Shown: positions 23,672 through 33,039 of the stretch, piece by piece | How the letters are laid out: every line of letters begins with the position of its first letter | Numbering within the stretch: position 1 is the first letter of the stretch | Source: Roseivirga thermotolerans | Lineage (GTDB): Bacteria; Bacteroidota; Bacteroidia; Cytophagales; Cyclobacteriaceae | Length of the DNA: 64,000 nt | Assembly (NCBI RefSeq): GCF_014653175.1 | Contig: NZ_BNAG01000004.1 | Location: 642,909 to 706,908, forward strand | Reading direction: 5' to 3' | Program-made: the position numbers and the translations under genes | Notes under the pieces: generated by a model | Databases searched by the model: none | Seen by the model: the letters and a program-made list of their open reading frames with translations, nothing else | Told to the model about the DNA's origin: nothing

Positions 23672-26512
23672 ATGAAAAAATTACTCACCCTTTTTTTGAT
23701 GCTCTTTGCCCTTATGGCTGGTCAGCAGCAAAAAGAATCGGCAAAAGCCGATTTCAATGTAGCCTATGAAAAGTTCGAGCTGGACAACGGACTAGATGTT
23801 GTGTTTCATGTAGACCGTTCAGATCCGGTAGTGGCTGTAGCACTGACTGCCCACGTGGGTTCGGCTCGCGAAAAAGAAGGCCGAACCGGATTTGCCCATT
23901 TATTTGAACACCTGTTATTTCTCGAATCGGAAAACCTTGGTAAAGGCGGGCTCGACAAGCTAAGTGCGCGGGTGGGTGGTTCCGGAGCCAACGGCTCCAC
24001 CTCACGAGATCGCACCAACTACTTTCAAACCGTTCCCAACGATGCCCTTGAAAAAATGCTTTGGGCCGAAGCCGACAAGCTGGGATGGTTTATCAACACT
24101 GTAACTGAACCCGTTTTAGCCAAAGAAAAACAAGTGGTAAAAAACGAAAAACGTCAAAGTAATGACAACCGCCCCTATGGCCATACCAGCTATGTTATAG
24201 ACAAAAACCTCTACCCTGCCGACCATCCTTACAACTGGCAGGTAATAGGTTCTTTAGAAGACCTGCAAGCGGCCACCTTAGCCGATGTGAAAGAGTTCTT
24301 TCGAAAATGGTACGTACCGAATAATGTAACCCTGGTGGTTTCGGGCGATTTTGATACCGAACAGGCCAAAGAATGGGTGAAGAAATACTTCGATGAAATT
24401 CCCAGAGGTGAAGAAATAGAACCTCTGAAGCCAAGGCCCGGTGTGGTAGCTGCCACTAAAAAGCTGTACCATGAAGATAATTTTGCCAGACTGCCGGAGC
24501 TCACCTATACCTGGCCTACCGTGGAGCAATACCACCCAGACAGCTATGCGCTGGATGTACTCACTCAATATCTGGCCTCAGGCAAAAAAGCTCCATTCAA
24601 CCAAGTGCTGGTTCAAGACAAGAAACTAACCGCTTCCGTACAGATGTACAACAGAACTTCTGAGCTAGCCGGGCAACTCCAGCTTTCCGTTCGAGCCTAT
24701 GCCGATACCGACCTGGATATAGTAGCAGAAGCTATTAACGAAGCCTTTGTGCGCTTTGAAAACGAAGGAATTACAGAGAAAGACCTTGCCCGAATAAAAG
24801 CCGGACAAGAAACAGGCTTTTACAATAGCCTAAGCAGTGTACTTGGCAAGGGCTTTCAGCTAGCTCAATACAATATTTTTGCCAACGACCCCGGGTTTAT
24901 TAAAAAGGATATTGAAAACATATTGGCGGTAACCACGGCCGATGTAATGCGAGTGTACCAAAAGTATATCAAAGACAAAAACTACATTGCCACCAGCTTT
25001 GTACCTAAAGGACAGAAGTCTTTGGCCCTGGAAAACTCTGTCCAGGCACAGGTAGTGGAGGAGCAAATTGTTCAAGGAGCCGAAGAAACCTTCGATGCCT
25101 CCATTCAGGCCAGTTACGAAAGAACCTCATCATCTTTCGACCGAACTGTAGAACCACCCTACGGACCGGCACCACAAGTTCAGATTCCGGAAGTTTATGA
25201 AACTAGTCTCAATAATGGACTAAAGGTATATGGCATTGAGAACAATGAAGTTCCTCTGGTTCAAATTAACATGGTGATAGATGGAGGGCAGCTACTGGAA
25301 GGCATGGATAAACTGGGAGCCGCCAATCTCATGGCTGCTCTTATGACCAAAGGCACAAAAAACAAGACCCCTGAAGAACTGGAAGAGGCCATCGACCAGT
25401 TGGGGGCTTCTATTGGCGTGTATGCAGGAAAAGAAAGCATAAGAATTTCTGCTAACACACTGGCCAGAAACTATGAAGCTACCCTGGCCCTTATGGAAGA
25501 AATATTGCTTGAGCCGCGCTGGGATACGACCGAGTTTGAACTTGCCAAACAACGTACCATAAGTCAAATAAGACAGCAAGAGGCCAACCCAAATGCCATT
25601 GCCTCCAATGCCTACGACATTCTCATTTATGGCAAAAACGACATCCGCGCACAAAACCGATTAGGCACTATTGAAACAGTGAATAATCTGACAATAGAAG
25701 ACTTAAAGACATATTATACTTCTTTTGTTTCTCCTTCAGTAGCCAGGTTCCATGTGGTCGGAGACATCTCCCAACAAGACCTGGTCGCATCGCTCAAGGG
25801 TTTGGAATCTCGCTGGAAAGCTAAGAGTGTGGTATTACCGGAACTTCCTAAACCTTCTGCACCGGAAAAATCGCAGGTCTATTTCTTCGATGTTCCCGAT
25901 GCCAAACAATCGGTACTTACCATTGGCTATCCTTCCATGCCGGCCACCGATGAAGATTACTATCCCGCAGTGGTTATGAATTACATTCTTGGTGGAGGTG
26001 GCTTTGCTTCAAGACTTACTCAAGAACTGAGAGAAGGCAAAGGCTATACCTATGGCATTAGATCTGGTTTCTCAGGCAACAAAACAGATGGTACTTTTAC
26101 CATTTCGAGTGGAGTGCGAACAAATGTAACACTTGAGTCTACGCAATTAGTTAAAGAGATTCTAAGCAACTACGGCTCAACCTTTAGCGACAAAGACCTT
26201 GAGACCACCAAAGGCTTTTTAATTAAAAGTAATGCCCGGGCCTTTGAAACAGCAGGAGCAAAACTGAACATGCTTGAAAACATCAGTGAACTTGGACTAC
26301 CATATGACTATGTGAAAGAAAGAGAAGAGGTTGTTCAGGGCATGACAGTAGAGAAGATCAAAGAACTTTCACAAAAGTATCTCAACGAAGATCAAATGAT
26401 TTGGCTGGTAGTTGGTGATGCTAAAACGCAGTTAAATCGCATGAAGCAGCTTGGTTTTGGAGAACCCATTTTGATCAATAACCTGAGTGGGCCGGAGAAA
26501 AAGCCTAAATAA
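23672..26512 (+). CDS. M16-family zinc metallopeptidase (two-domain)
   Basis: The protein has 946 residues. A signal peptide (MKKLLTLFLMLFALMA) precedes the first M16 domain, which carries the inverted zinc motif HxxEH at 76-80 (HLFEH) and the third ligand about 75 residues later in the KNEKRQ stretch. The second M16 domain (from about residue 510) lacks HxxEH, as is normal for the inactive partner that helps form the chamber. Insulinase-type enzymes degrade small peptides and presequences. Location is periplasm or outer-membrane surface. A hairpin with a perfect 10-bp stem lies directly after the stop codon. Confidence 0.92.
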   Translation: MKKLLTLFLMLFALMAGQQQKESAKADFNVAYEKFELDNGLDVVFHVDRSDPVVAVALTAHVGSAREKEGRTGFAHLFEHLLFLESENLGKGGLDKLSARVGGSGANGSTSRDRTNYFQTVPNDALEKMLWAEADKLGWFINTVTEPVLAKEKQVVKNEKRQSNDNRPYGHTSYVIDKNLYPADHPYNWQVIGSLEDLQAATLADVKEFFRKWYVPNNVTLVVSGDFDTEQAKEWVKKYFDEIPRGEEIEPLKPRPGVVAATKKLYHEDNFARLPELTYTWPTVEQYHPDSYALDVLTQYLASGKKAPFNQVLVQDKKLTASVQMYNRTSELAGQLQLSVRAYADTDLDIVAEAINEAFVRFENEGITEKDLARIKAGQETGFYNSLSSVLGKGFQLAQYNIFANDPGFIKKDIENILAVTTADVMRVYQKYIKDKNYIATSFVPKGQKSLALENSVQAQVVEEQIVQGAEETFDASIQASYERTSSSFDRTVEPPYGPAPQVQIPEVYETSLNNGLKVYGIENNEVPLVQINMVIDGGQLLEGMDKLGAANLMAALMTKGTKNKTPEELEEAIDQLGASIGVYAGKESIRISANTLARNYEATLALMEEILLEPRWDTTEFELAKQRTISQIRQQEANPNAIASNAYDILIYGKNDIRAQNRLGTIETVNNLTIEDLKTYYTSFVSPSVARFHVVGDISQQDLVASLKGLESRWKAKSVVLPELPKPSAPEKSQVYFFDVPDAKQSVLTIGYPSMPATDEDYYPAVVMNYILGGGGFASRLTQELREGKGYTYGIRSGFSGNKTDGTFTISSGVRTNVTLESTQLVKEILSNYGSTFSDKDLETTKGFLIKSNARAFETAGAKLNMLENISELGLPYDYVKEREEVVQGMTVEKIKELSQKYLNEDQMIWLVVGDAKTQLNRMKQLGFGEPILINNLSGPEKKPK

Positions 26513-26528
26513 CTTAATGAAGTTTGGG

Positions 26529-26553
26529 GTTCATGGCTACAGAAGCCATGAAC
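26529..26553 (+). terminator. Perfect hairpin after the M16 peptidase gene
   Basis: GTTCATGGCT (26529-26538) pairs perfectly with AGCCATGAAC (26544-26553) around a 5-nt loop. The downstream sequence is pyrimidine-rich but has no clean T-run, so it may be a weak terminator or an mRNA 3-prime stabiliser. It makes an ATG at 26524 an unlikely start for the next gene. Confidence 0.5.
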
Positions 26554-26673
26554 TCTGAACCTTCTGTCTTCATTTTCAAATCAATATTTATGAACAGAGC
26601 CCTTCATTTGAGAATCCCAAATAGAACAGCCTACTTGGACTCTGCCCCACAAAAACACCCTCGGCTACAGCTT

Positions 26674-27201
26674 ATGAAAGGAATAGTCTGTACCATGTTT
26701 ATGAGCCTGCTTATGGTTGTAACAAACCTAAATGGTCAGGAAATTGTAGGGTATCGGTTCGTGAAATCAGTACCTGTACCTGACTCCGTAAAACTCGGTT
26801 TGTTCAATGACTATACCCTGGTAAATGACGGTAAGTGGCTGGTTGCCACGTTTGGATTTAAACCATCTCAACACTTTGTATTCGATTTAAAATCGGGAGA
26901 ACCCCTCTGCTACTTTGAGACTCCCGGTCATCAATCTTATTACTATTATGATGAGCAAATACCGTATGAAATACACATTTATAAAAACCATAAGACCTAC
27001 TTCATTTATAATATGAACAGCCAATTGCTGATTAAATCGAGGCGAAAGAAACCCGTAAAAATAGATTTAGACCGGGGTCGTTATATGCACATTTACAGCA
27101 ACTATCTTTTCAACAGACAATATGCCCAAGAAAAGAACTGGCTGTTTGAGGTTTTGGAACGCCAATGGTTCAACCTGTACCATAAGGTCGAAGACAATTG
27201 A
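26674..27201 (+). CDS. Secreted protein of unknown function
   Basis: The protein has 175 residues from ATG 26674, with a signal peptide at about 1-22 (MKGIVCTMFM, cleavage near NLNGQE). The start is chosen for this signal peptide; further in-frame codons back to 26524 run over a hairpin and encode nothing signal-like. The mature part is Tyr/Phe-rich and beta-like: GKWLVATFGFKPSQHFVF, YYYYDEQIPYEIHIY, FIYNMNSQLLI. It could be a small propeller or jelly-roll fragment. I do not recognise the family and see no catalytic motif. Confidence 0.65.
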   Translation: MKGIVCTMFMSLLMVVTNLNGQEIVGYRFVKSVPVPDSVKLGLFNDYTLVNDGKWLVATFGFKPSQHFVFDLKSGEPLCYFETPGHQSYYYYDEQIPYEIHIYKNHKTYFIYNMNSQLLIKSRRKKPVKIDLDRGRYMHIYSNYLFNRQYAQEKNWLFEVLERQWFNLYHKVEDN

Positions 27202-27284
27202 GCTTAGCGCAAAAAGCGTTCATCATTCTCCGGGAAGATTGTCCCATAAACCATGAGCTATGAACAACGAACTTTGCCCCAAAC

Positions 27285-27315
27285 CTTGAACTTTTAACTT
27301 AAGAGAGTACCTTTG
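27285..27315 (+). promoter_or_regulatory. Promoter of the Gfo/Idh/MocA oxidoreductase gene
   Basis: CTTG (27285-27288), a 19-bp spacer and TACCTTTG (27308-27315) match the Bacteroidota -33/-7 consensus exactly in the -7 box. It ends 24 bp before the start codon. Confidence 0.75.
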
Positions 27316-27339
27316 CCGCACAGCTAAAAAACACCATTC

Positions 27340-28326
27340 ATGCTCAAAATTGGGGTTCTCGGTGCCGGTCATCTCGGCAAAATTCACATCAAATGCATTA
27401 AAGATATTTCAGAGTACCAACTTGTTGGTTTTTACGATGCCCAACCTGACAATGCCAGGGCTGTAGCCCAAGAGCATGGAATAAAGGCATTTGAAACTAT
27501 CGAATCGCTGATTGAAGCGGTCGATGTAATCGACATAGTCACCCCTACTCTTTCGCACTTTGAGTGTGCCGAAAAGGCACTGAAAGCCGGAAAGCATGTA
27601 TTTATAGAGAAGCCCGTTACCAACACCCTTCAAGAAGCCGAACAGCTTATTGCCCTAAAAGATGAACTGAAACTTAAAATTCAGGTTGGCCATGTAGAGC
27701 GATTCAACCCCGCTTTTGTGGCAGCGAAACCATTCCTAAAGCAGCCTATGTTCATCGAATCTCACCGATTGGCCCAGTTCAATCCCAGAGGACTCGATGT
27801 ACCGGTAGTACTGGATCTGATGATTCACGACATCGATATCATTCTCAAGTCGGTGGGGTCAGCGGTAGAAAAGATATCGGCCAGTGGCGTAAACGTAGTA
27901 GCCGATACGCCCGATATTGCCAATGCCCGACTGGAGTTTGCTAACGGATGTGTCGCCAATCTTACCACCAGCCGCATAGCAGTGAAGAACATGCGCAAAT
28001 CAAGATTTTTTCAGAAAGACGCTTATGTGGCCGTAGATTTTCTGGAGAAAAGCTCCGAGATTGTGCGAATGCAGGAAGCTACCGGAAATGAAGGCCCGTT
28101 TTCAATGGTGTTGGATTTGGGTGAAGAAAAGGGTAAGAAGGAGATTATCTTCGAGAACCCCAAGGTACATCCATCCAATGCTATTCGAGAAGAGCTAGCC
28201 AGTTTCCATAGAGCCATAATAGAAGATTCCGTACCCATTGTGACCATTGAAGACGGATACAAAGCCTTGCGAGTGGCTCATGACATTCTGAACGAAATAG
28301 AGAAGAACCTGCAGAAAATCGGCTAA
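27340..28326 (+). CDS. Gfo/Idh/MocA-family oxidoreductase
   Basis: The protein has 328 residues. The N-terminal Rossmann fold starts IGVLGAGHLGKIHIKCI (residues 4-20) and includes VIDIVTPTLSHFECAEKALKAGKHVFIEKP, the family block with the catalytic Lys of EKP. The C-terminal alpha/beta domain holds the DLMIHDIDIIL motif, with the conserved Asp/His. Members oxidise or reduce sugars, inositol and related substrates with NAD(P). A strong promoter lies 24 bp upstream; the prohibitin gene follows after 63 bp. The exact substrate is not predictable. Confidence 0.9.
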   Translation: MLKIGVLGAGHLGKIHIKCIKDISEYQLVGFYDAQPDNARAVAQEHGIKAFETIESLIEAVDVIDIVTPTLSHFECAEKALKAGKHVFIEKPVTNTLQEAEQLIALKDELKLKIQVGHVERFNPAFVAAKPFLKQPMFIESHRLAQFNPRGLDVPVVLDLMIHDIDIILKSVGSAVEKISASGVNVVADTPDIANARLEFANGCVANLTTSRIAVKNMRKSRFFQKDAYVAVDFLEKSSEIVRMQEATGNEGPFSMVLDLGEEKGKKEIIFENPKVHPSNAIREELASFHRAIIEDSVPIVTIEDGYKALRVAHDILNEIEKNLQKIG

Positions 28327-28389
28327 ACTATTTGCCCATATTCTGGCTTGTACTAACAGGTTCATTTTTCAACACTAAACCCCAAACCA

Positions 28390-29214
28390 ATGGATAATAG
28401 AAGACTTCTTCCCATCATTGTTATTTCAGTTATTGCCCTTATTGTTGTGGTAGGGCTATCTTCCAGTATTTTCTACACCATACAGGCCAATGAACGGGCC
28501 GTATTGTTCAAGAAGTTTTCGGGAGGCTTAGACAAAGAAAACGTAATAGCCCCTGGGTTTCACATGAAAGCCCCCTGGAACGACCTTATTGTTTTCGATG
28601 TAGCCGAAAGCAAGAGAGAAGAAACAATGGATGTGCTGGATAAAAATGGTTTGAGCATTAAAGTAGATGTCTCCGTACGCTTTAACCCTAAGTTCGATAA
28701 AATTGGACACATCTATGAGCGTTTCAGACTTGACTACATCAATACGCTGGTTGTGCCTGAGGTACGTTCCACCGTTCGGCAGGTAATGGGTCGATACTCG
28801 GCCGAAGAAATTTATTCTACCAAACGCCCTGAAGTGGAGGCGGCCATTCGTAATGAAACAGCCGAAGTGTTGGGCAATGAAACCAACAATATTGAAATGA
28901 CCACCCTGCTTATCCGATCCATTAATTTACCGGATAAAATCAAACAAGCCATTGAAAACAAATTGCAGCAAGAGCAAGAAGCACTGGCCTATCAGTTTAG
29001 GTTAGACAAAGAAAAAAGTGAGGCCGAAAGAAAGCGTATTGCAGCAGAAGGAGAAGCTCAGGCCAACAAAATTGTCAATAGCAGCTTAACACCAAACTTA
29101 CTTAGGATGAGAGGCATTGAAGCCACATTAAAACTGGCAGAATCGACAAATGCCAAAATAGTTGTGATCGGTCAGGGAAAAGACGGTTTGCCACTCATTC
29201 TGGGCAATAATTAA
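28390..29214 (+). CDS. Prohibitin/SPFH-domain membrane protein
   Basis: The protein has 274 residues with one N-terminal signal-anchor helix (about 8-28: PIIVISVIALIVVVGLSSSI). The SPFH/band-7 domain begins QANERAVLFKKFSGG and includes APGFHMKAPWND. A C-terminal coiled coil (QQEQEALAYQFRLDKEKSEAERKRIAAEGEAQ, roughly 185-220) follows. It resembles mitochondrial prohibitin more than HflC, and no partner HflK/HflC gene is adjacent. Such proteins form ring-shaped membrane assemblies that control proteases or organise lipid domains. Cellular role here unknown. Confidence 0.9.
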   Translation: MDNRRLLPIIVISVIALIVVVGLSSSIFYTIQANERAVLFKKFSGGLDKENVIAPGFHMKAPWNDLIVFDVAESKREETMDVLDKNGLSIKVDVSVRFNPKFDKIGHIYERFRLDYINTLVVPEVRSTVRQVMGRYSAEEIYSTKRPEVEAAIRNETAEVLGNETNNIEMTTLLIRSINLPDKIKQAIENKLQQEQEALAYQFRLDKEKSEAERKRIAAEGEAQANKIVNSSLTPNLLRMRGIEATLKLAESTNAKIVVIGQGKDGLPLILGNN

Positions 29215-29263
29215 AATATTGCCCAACGACAGAACAAGAATTTTTTTTCATTGTTTATTAGAG

Positions 29264-29271
29264 TAAATTCG
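29264..29271 (+). promoter_or_regulatory. Possible -7 element of gltA
   Basis: TAAATTCG differs from TAnnTTTG by one base and lies 43 bp before the citrate synthase start, downstream of a T-rich stretch. No clear -33 element is visible. Confidence 0.35.
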
Positions 29272-29314
29272 CTCGCGCGATTGAAAACCTACAAAAGTTA
29301 ACACAATCTAAACG

Positions 29315-30601
29315 ATGTCAAATACTGCAGAATTAAGAATTGACGGAAAGTCCTACGAACTTCCGGTTATAGAAGGAACCGAAAATGAGAAAGCAATCGA
29401 TATTTCTTCCCTAAGGGGAGAAAGTGGTGTAATAACTATCGACCCCGGCTTTAAAAATACAGGTTCAACAACCAGTGCCATTACATTTCTCGATGGCGAA
29501 AAAGGTATTCTGAGATATAGAGGTTATTCAATTGAAGAGTTGGCTGAAAAGTCGAACTTCCTGGAGGTGGCTTATTTGCTCATCTATGGCGAGCTGCCAG
29601 ACAAAGCAACCTACGATAAGTTTGTGAGCGATATTACCATGCACACCCTGGTGCATGAAGATGTTAAGAAAATTTTGGAAGGCTTTCCGTCTACAGCACA
29701 CCCAATGGGGGTACTTTCTTCATTAGTATGTGCTCAAACAGCCTTCTACCCTGCCTCGTTAGATCCGAATCGTTCGGCTACCGAAGTAGATATGAGCATT
29801 ATCAGGCTGATTGCAAAAATGCCAACTTTTGCGGCTTGGTCTTATAAAAATCAGATCGGTCATCCGGTGAATTACCCGGACAATAACCTGAATTACACAG
29901 CCAACTTCCTTAAAATGATGTTTGCTACTCCTGCCGAAGAGTATGAGGTAGACCCTGTAGTAGCCAATGCACTTGACAAGCTATTAATATTGCATGCAGA
30001 CCATGAGCAAAACTGCTCTACCTCAACCGTGCGAGTAGTTGGATCTTCTCATGCCAGTATGTATGCTTCAATTTCTGCCGGAATCAATGCATTATGGGGG
30101 CCGCTTCATGGAGGTGCCAATCAGGCTGTAATTGAAATGTTGGAAAACATTAGAAAAGATGGCGGTGACACTAAAAAATGGATGGCTAAGGCTAAAGACA
30201 AAAACGATCCGTTCCGTCTTATGGGCTTTGGTCATAGAGTATATAAAAACTTTGACCCGCGAGCTAAGATTATTAAAAAGGCTGCCGATGATGTTTTGGC
30301 CAAACTTGGAGTGAAAGATCCGGTGTTGGATATTGCTAAAGGCCTTGAAGAAGAGGCATTGAACGACCCTTACTTCGTTGAAAGAAAGCTTTATCCGAAC
30401 GTAGACTTCTACTCAGGCATTATCTACAGAGCGTTGGGTATTCCTACCGATATGTTTACTGTAATGTTTGCCATGGGTAGACTACCCGGCTGGATTGCTC
30501 AGTGGAAAGAAATGAGAGAAAACAAAGAACCAATTGGAAGACCACGCCAGGTGTACACCGGTGCCAACCAAAGGCCTTATGTAGGAATGGATAAGCGCTA
30601 A
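29315..30601 (+). CDS. gltA: Citrate synthase
   Basis: The protein has 428 residues, the usual length for a type II (hexameric) bacterial citrate synthase. Landmarks are the N-terminal beta-rich domain, ILRYRGYSIEELAE, LHADHEQNCSTSTVR and PLHGGANQAVIEML (active-site His), MGFGHRVYKNFDPR (second His), then an Asp in the YPNVDFYSG region. It condenses acetyl-CoA with oxaloacetate for the TCA cycle. The N-terminal domain suggests the NADH-sensitive class. The gene stands alone, followed by a strong terminator. Confidence 0.96.
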   Translation: MSNTAELRIDGKSYELPVIEGTENEKAIDISSLRGESGVITIDPGFKNTGSTTSAITFLDGEKGILRYRGYSIEELAEKSNFLEVAYLLIYGELPDKATYDKFVSDITMHTLVHEDVKKILEGFPSTAHPMGVLSSLVCAQTAFYPASLDPNRSATEVDMSIIRLIAKMPTFAAWSYKNQIGHPVNYPDNNLNYTANFLKMMFATPAEEYEVDPVVANALDKLLILHADHEQNCSTSTVRVVGSSHASMYASISAGINALWGPLHGGANQAVIEMLENIRKDGGDTKKWMAKAKDKNDPFRLMGFGHRVYKNFDPRAKIIKKAADDVLAKLGVKDPVLDIAKGLEEEALNDPYFVERKLYPNVDFYSGIIYRALGIPTDMFTVMFAMGRLPGWIAQWKEMRENKEPIGRPRQVYTGANQRPYVGMDKR

Positions 30602-30623
30602 GTACAGCTTAAGCCTTCCACTC

Positions 30624-30677
30624 AACCGGCTCAAGTGTCAGTTCTATAGTATAGAAAGACCTTGAGCCGGTTTTTTT
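30624..30677 (+). terminator. Intrinsic terminator of gltA
   Basis: AACCGGCTCAAG (30624-30635) pairs with CTTGAGCCGGTT (30661-30672), and T residues continue to 30677. The loop holds a smaller TCTATAGTATAGA inverted repeat. Confidence 0.9.
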
Positions 30678-30843
30678 ATGCCCCCTACTCTTTCACCAAC
30701 AATACAGGGCACTCGCAGTTATATGAGCATGGCAACGTACTTATTTTTTTATCGTAATGGCATTGCCCGATGGTTCTAAAAAATATTTTCGAGAGCCGTT
30801 CAATTCACTATTGAAAAATCAATTTACTATAGATATTAGCTGC

Positions 30844-32370
30844 ATGGACAATAAGACCTTTCAAAACATAGAGTTATCATACCTTAAGATAGAAGACTAT
30901 CAGGAGCTCAAAGAAGCAATGATCAACGCATACTCCAGTATGCCCGATGCCTACTGGAAAGAGCATCACATTCAGTCGCTTCTCGATAAATTTCCTGAAG
31001 GCCAAATTGTGGTGAAAGTTAATGGCGACATTGCGGGTTGTGCCCTATCGATTTTGGTGGAGTCTAAAAAATTCAAGCATCAGCATACCTTCAGGCAAAT
31101 AACCGGAAACTACACCTTTAGTACCCATAGTACTAAAGGCGACTTACTCTACGGCATAGAGGTTTTTATTAAAGCCGAATTCAGAGGTATGCGCATTGGA
31201 CGGAGGATGTATGACTACCGCAAAGACCTTTGCGAAAGGCTCAACTTAAAAGGTATAGTGTTTGGAGGCCGTATTCCCAACTACCACAAATATGCCGATG
31301 AGTATACGCCTAAAGAATACATTGAGAAAGTACGCCAGAAAGAAGTTCACGATCCCGTGCTCAACTTTCAGTTGTCTAACGACTTTCACCCTGTAAGCAT
31401 TCTAAAAGGCTATTTAGAAGGCGATGAAGCTTCCAATGAATTTGCCGTACTTCTTCGCTGGGACAATATATACTACGAAACGCCCAGTAAAGAAGCCGCC
31501 ATTACCAAAACGGTCGTAAGGCTAGGTATTGTACAATGGCAAATGCGGCCATACAATGGATTGGAACATTTACTTAAAAATGCAGAATACTTTATCGATG
31601 CACTAAGCGGATATAAGAGTGATTTCGCTCTGTTTCCTGAGTTTTTCAATGCCCCACTTATGGCCGAATTTAACCACCTCAGTGAGCCGGAGGCCATTCG
31701 AAAACTGGCCGAATTTACGCCTGCAATAGTCGAAGAGTTTTCTAACCTGGCCATTAGCTACAACATCAATATTATAGCCGGTAGTATGCCTGAGGTGGTA
31801 GATGACAAACTCTACAACGTGGGCTACCTGTGTAAACGAGACGGAAAAATAGATCGCTACGAAAAACTACACGCTACCCCCGATGAAAAGAAAGTATGGG
31901 CCATGACAGGCGGAAACACCCTGAAAACGTTCGATACAGACTGCGGGAAAATAGGTATTCTCATTTGCTACGATGTAGAGTTTCCTGAGCTTCCTCGTCT
32001 ACTGGCCGATGAAGGAATGGATATTCTCTTTGTTCCGTTTCTTACCGATACTCAAAACGGCTACTCACGAGTTAGACACTGTGCGCAAGCCAGAGCCATT
32101 GAAAATGAGTGCTATGTAGCCATAGCCGGTAGTGTAGGCAACTTGCCCAATGTGCACAACATGGATATACAATATGCCCAATCTATGGTTTTTACACCTT
32201 GCGATTTTCAGTTTCCAACCAATGGAATAAAAGCAGAAGCCACCCCCAACGCAGAAACCATAGTGATTGCCGATGTGGACCTCGACTTACTCACCGAACT
32301 GCATAATGTGGGAAGTGTTAAAAACCTGAAAGACAGAAGGAAAGACATCTTTAGCTTAACAAAAGTTTAG
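30844..32370 (+). CDS. Bifunctional GNAT acetyltransferase / carbon-nitrogen hydrolase
   Basis: The protein has 508 residues from ATG 30844. Residues about 8-190 are a GNAT domain with the acetyl-CoA pyrophosphate loop FRGMRIGRRMYDY. Residues about 225-505 are a nitrilase-superfamily domain with an intact catalytic triad: Glu266 (LFPEFF), Lys341 (RYEKLH) and Cys375 (ILICYDVEFPE). The nitrilase part probably hydrolyses an amide or N-acyl bond while the GNAT part acylates an amine; the fusion is a known but poorly understood family. I picked this start because the family begins with the IELSYLKIEDYQELK block; ATG 30757 would add 29 residues without homology. Substrate unknown. Confidence 0.88.
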   Translation: MDNKTFQNIELSYLKIEDYQELKEAMINAYSSMPDAYWKEHHIQSLLDKFPEGQIVVKVNGDIAGCALSILVESKKFKHQHTFRQITGNYTFSTHSTKGDLLYGIEVFIKAEFRGMRIGRRMYDYRKDLCERLNLKGIVFGGRIPNYHKYADEYTPKEYIEKVRQKEVHDPVLNFQLSNDFHPVSILKGYLEGDEASNEFAVLLRWDNIYYETPSKEAAITKTVVRLGIVQWQMRPYNGLEHLLKNAEYFIDALSGYKSDFALFPEFFNAPLMAEFNHLSEPEAIRKLAEFTPAIVEEFSNLAISYNINIIAGSMPEVVDDKLYNVGYLCKRDGKIDRYEKLHATPDEKKVWAMTGGNTLKTFDTDCGKIGILICYDVEFPELPRLLADEGMDILFVPFLTDTQNGYSRVRHCAQARAIENECYVAIAGSVGNLPNVHNMDIQYAQSMVFTPCDFQFPTNGIKAEATPNAETIVIADVDLDLLTELHNVGSVKNLKDRRKDIFSLTKV

Positions 32371-32519
32371 CACACACAAGTGCCTGAACAGATGGGATAA
32401 ATAAAAGCCGGGTTAAAGCTGTATTCTAAAAAATACGGTTGCCGGCCCTTGTTTTCATACCAAAGTATGAGAAGAAACTATACTTGCCCGGGCAAATTTG
32501 CCTGAAGAACCGTAGAATT

Positions 32520-32966
32520 ATGACTTGGAAAAAAGGAAGGGGAAAACTTGGACTATTTGAGCCGTTACTCGGCCGGTGGGTAGCCGAAGAACACTCTGCA
32601 CAAAGGCCTGCGCTTCGTTGCACCAGAACGTTCAGTAAGGTACTAAAGGGTAAGTACATAGCCTTAAATGCCCACTGGCAATCGTCAGAAATAGACTACG
32701 AAGACCTGACTCTTTTTGGTACAACAGCTCTGAAAAATATCGGGTTTTGGTCATTTCAATCAGACGGAAAGCAGGCTCAGGGTTATTTGGCCAATGCTGA
32801 AGACATCCACCCACAAGCCATCTGTTTCGAAGCACAAATGCCATCCGGACTGGCCCGGCAGGTCTATTGGCCTGATGAAAAGGAAGGATTTCATTGGGTG
32901 GTAGAATCCAAAACCAAGAAAGGATGGAACCGATTTGTACATCATCATTATCATCCAGCTCCGTAA
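32520..32966 (+). CDS. Hypothetical cytoplasmic protein, DUF1579-like
   Basis: The protein has about 148 residues from ATG 32520. There is no signal peptide. The layout [15 protein letters not shown], then [20 protein letters not shown], then a Phe/Trp-rich strand set ([15 protein letters not shown]), resembles lipocalin-like or DUF1579 small beta-barrels, in which LGRW-like N-termini are common. It could bind a hydrophobic ligand. A His-rich C-terminus ([11 protein letters not shown]) is present. The next gene, ppa, has its own promoter about 50 bp past the stop. I am only moderately sure of the family. Confidence 0.6.
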   Translation: MTWKKGRGKLGLFEPLLGRWVAEEHSAQRPALRCTRTFSKVLKGKYIALNAHWQSSEIDYEDLTLFGTTALKNIGFWSFQSDGKQAQGYLANAEDIHPQAICFEAQMPSGLARQVYWPDEKEGFHWVVESKTKKGWNRFVHHHYHPAP

Positions 32967-33016
32967 ACTTTCGGTCAAAGACTTCATTTCTTTCTACCTA
33001 ATTTTCGGGCATTACT

Positions 33017-33024
33017 TACCTTTG
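33017..33024 (+). promoter_or_regulatory. -7 element of ppa
   Basis: TACCTTTG is an exact TAnnTTTG match ending 15 bp before ATG 33040. It excludes the upstream in-frame ATG at 32935 as the pyrophosphatase start. Confidence 0.65.
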
Positions 33025-33039
33025 CCAAAAGGTTTGAAA

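Noticed and set aside
26524..26673. Longer N-terminal extension of the secreted protein starting at 26524
   Set aside because: It reads through a perfect hairpin after the M16 gene, and the real signal peptide begins at 26674.
32935..33039. 35-codon extension of the pyrophosphatase
   Set aside because: A perfect TACCTTTG promoter box lies inside it at 33017-33024, so the transcript cannot include ATG 32935.
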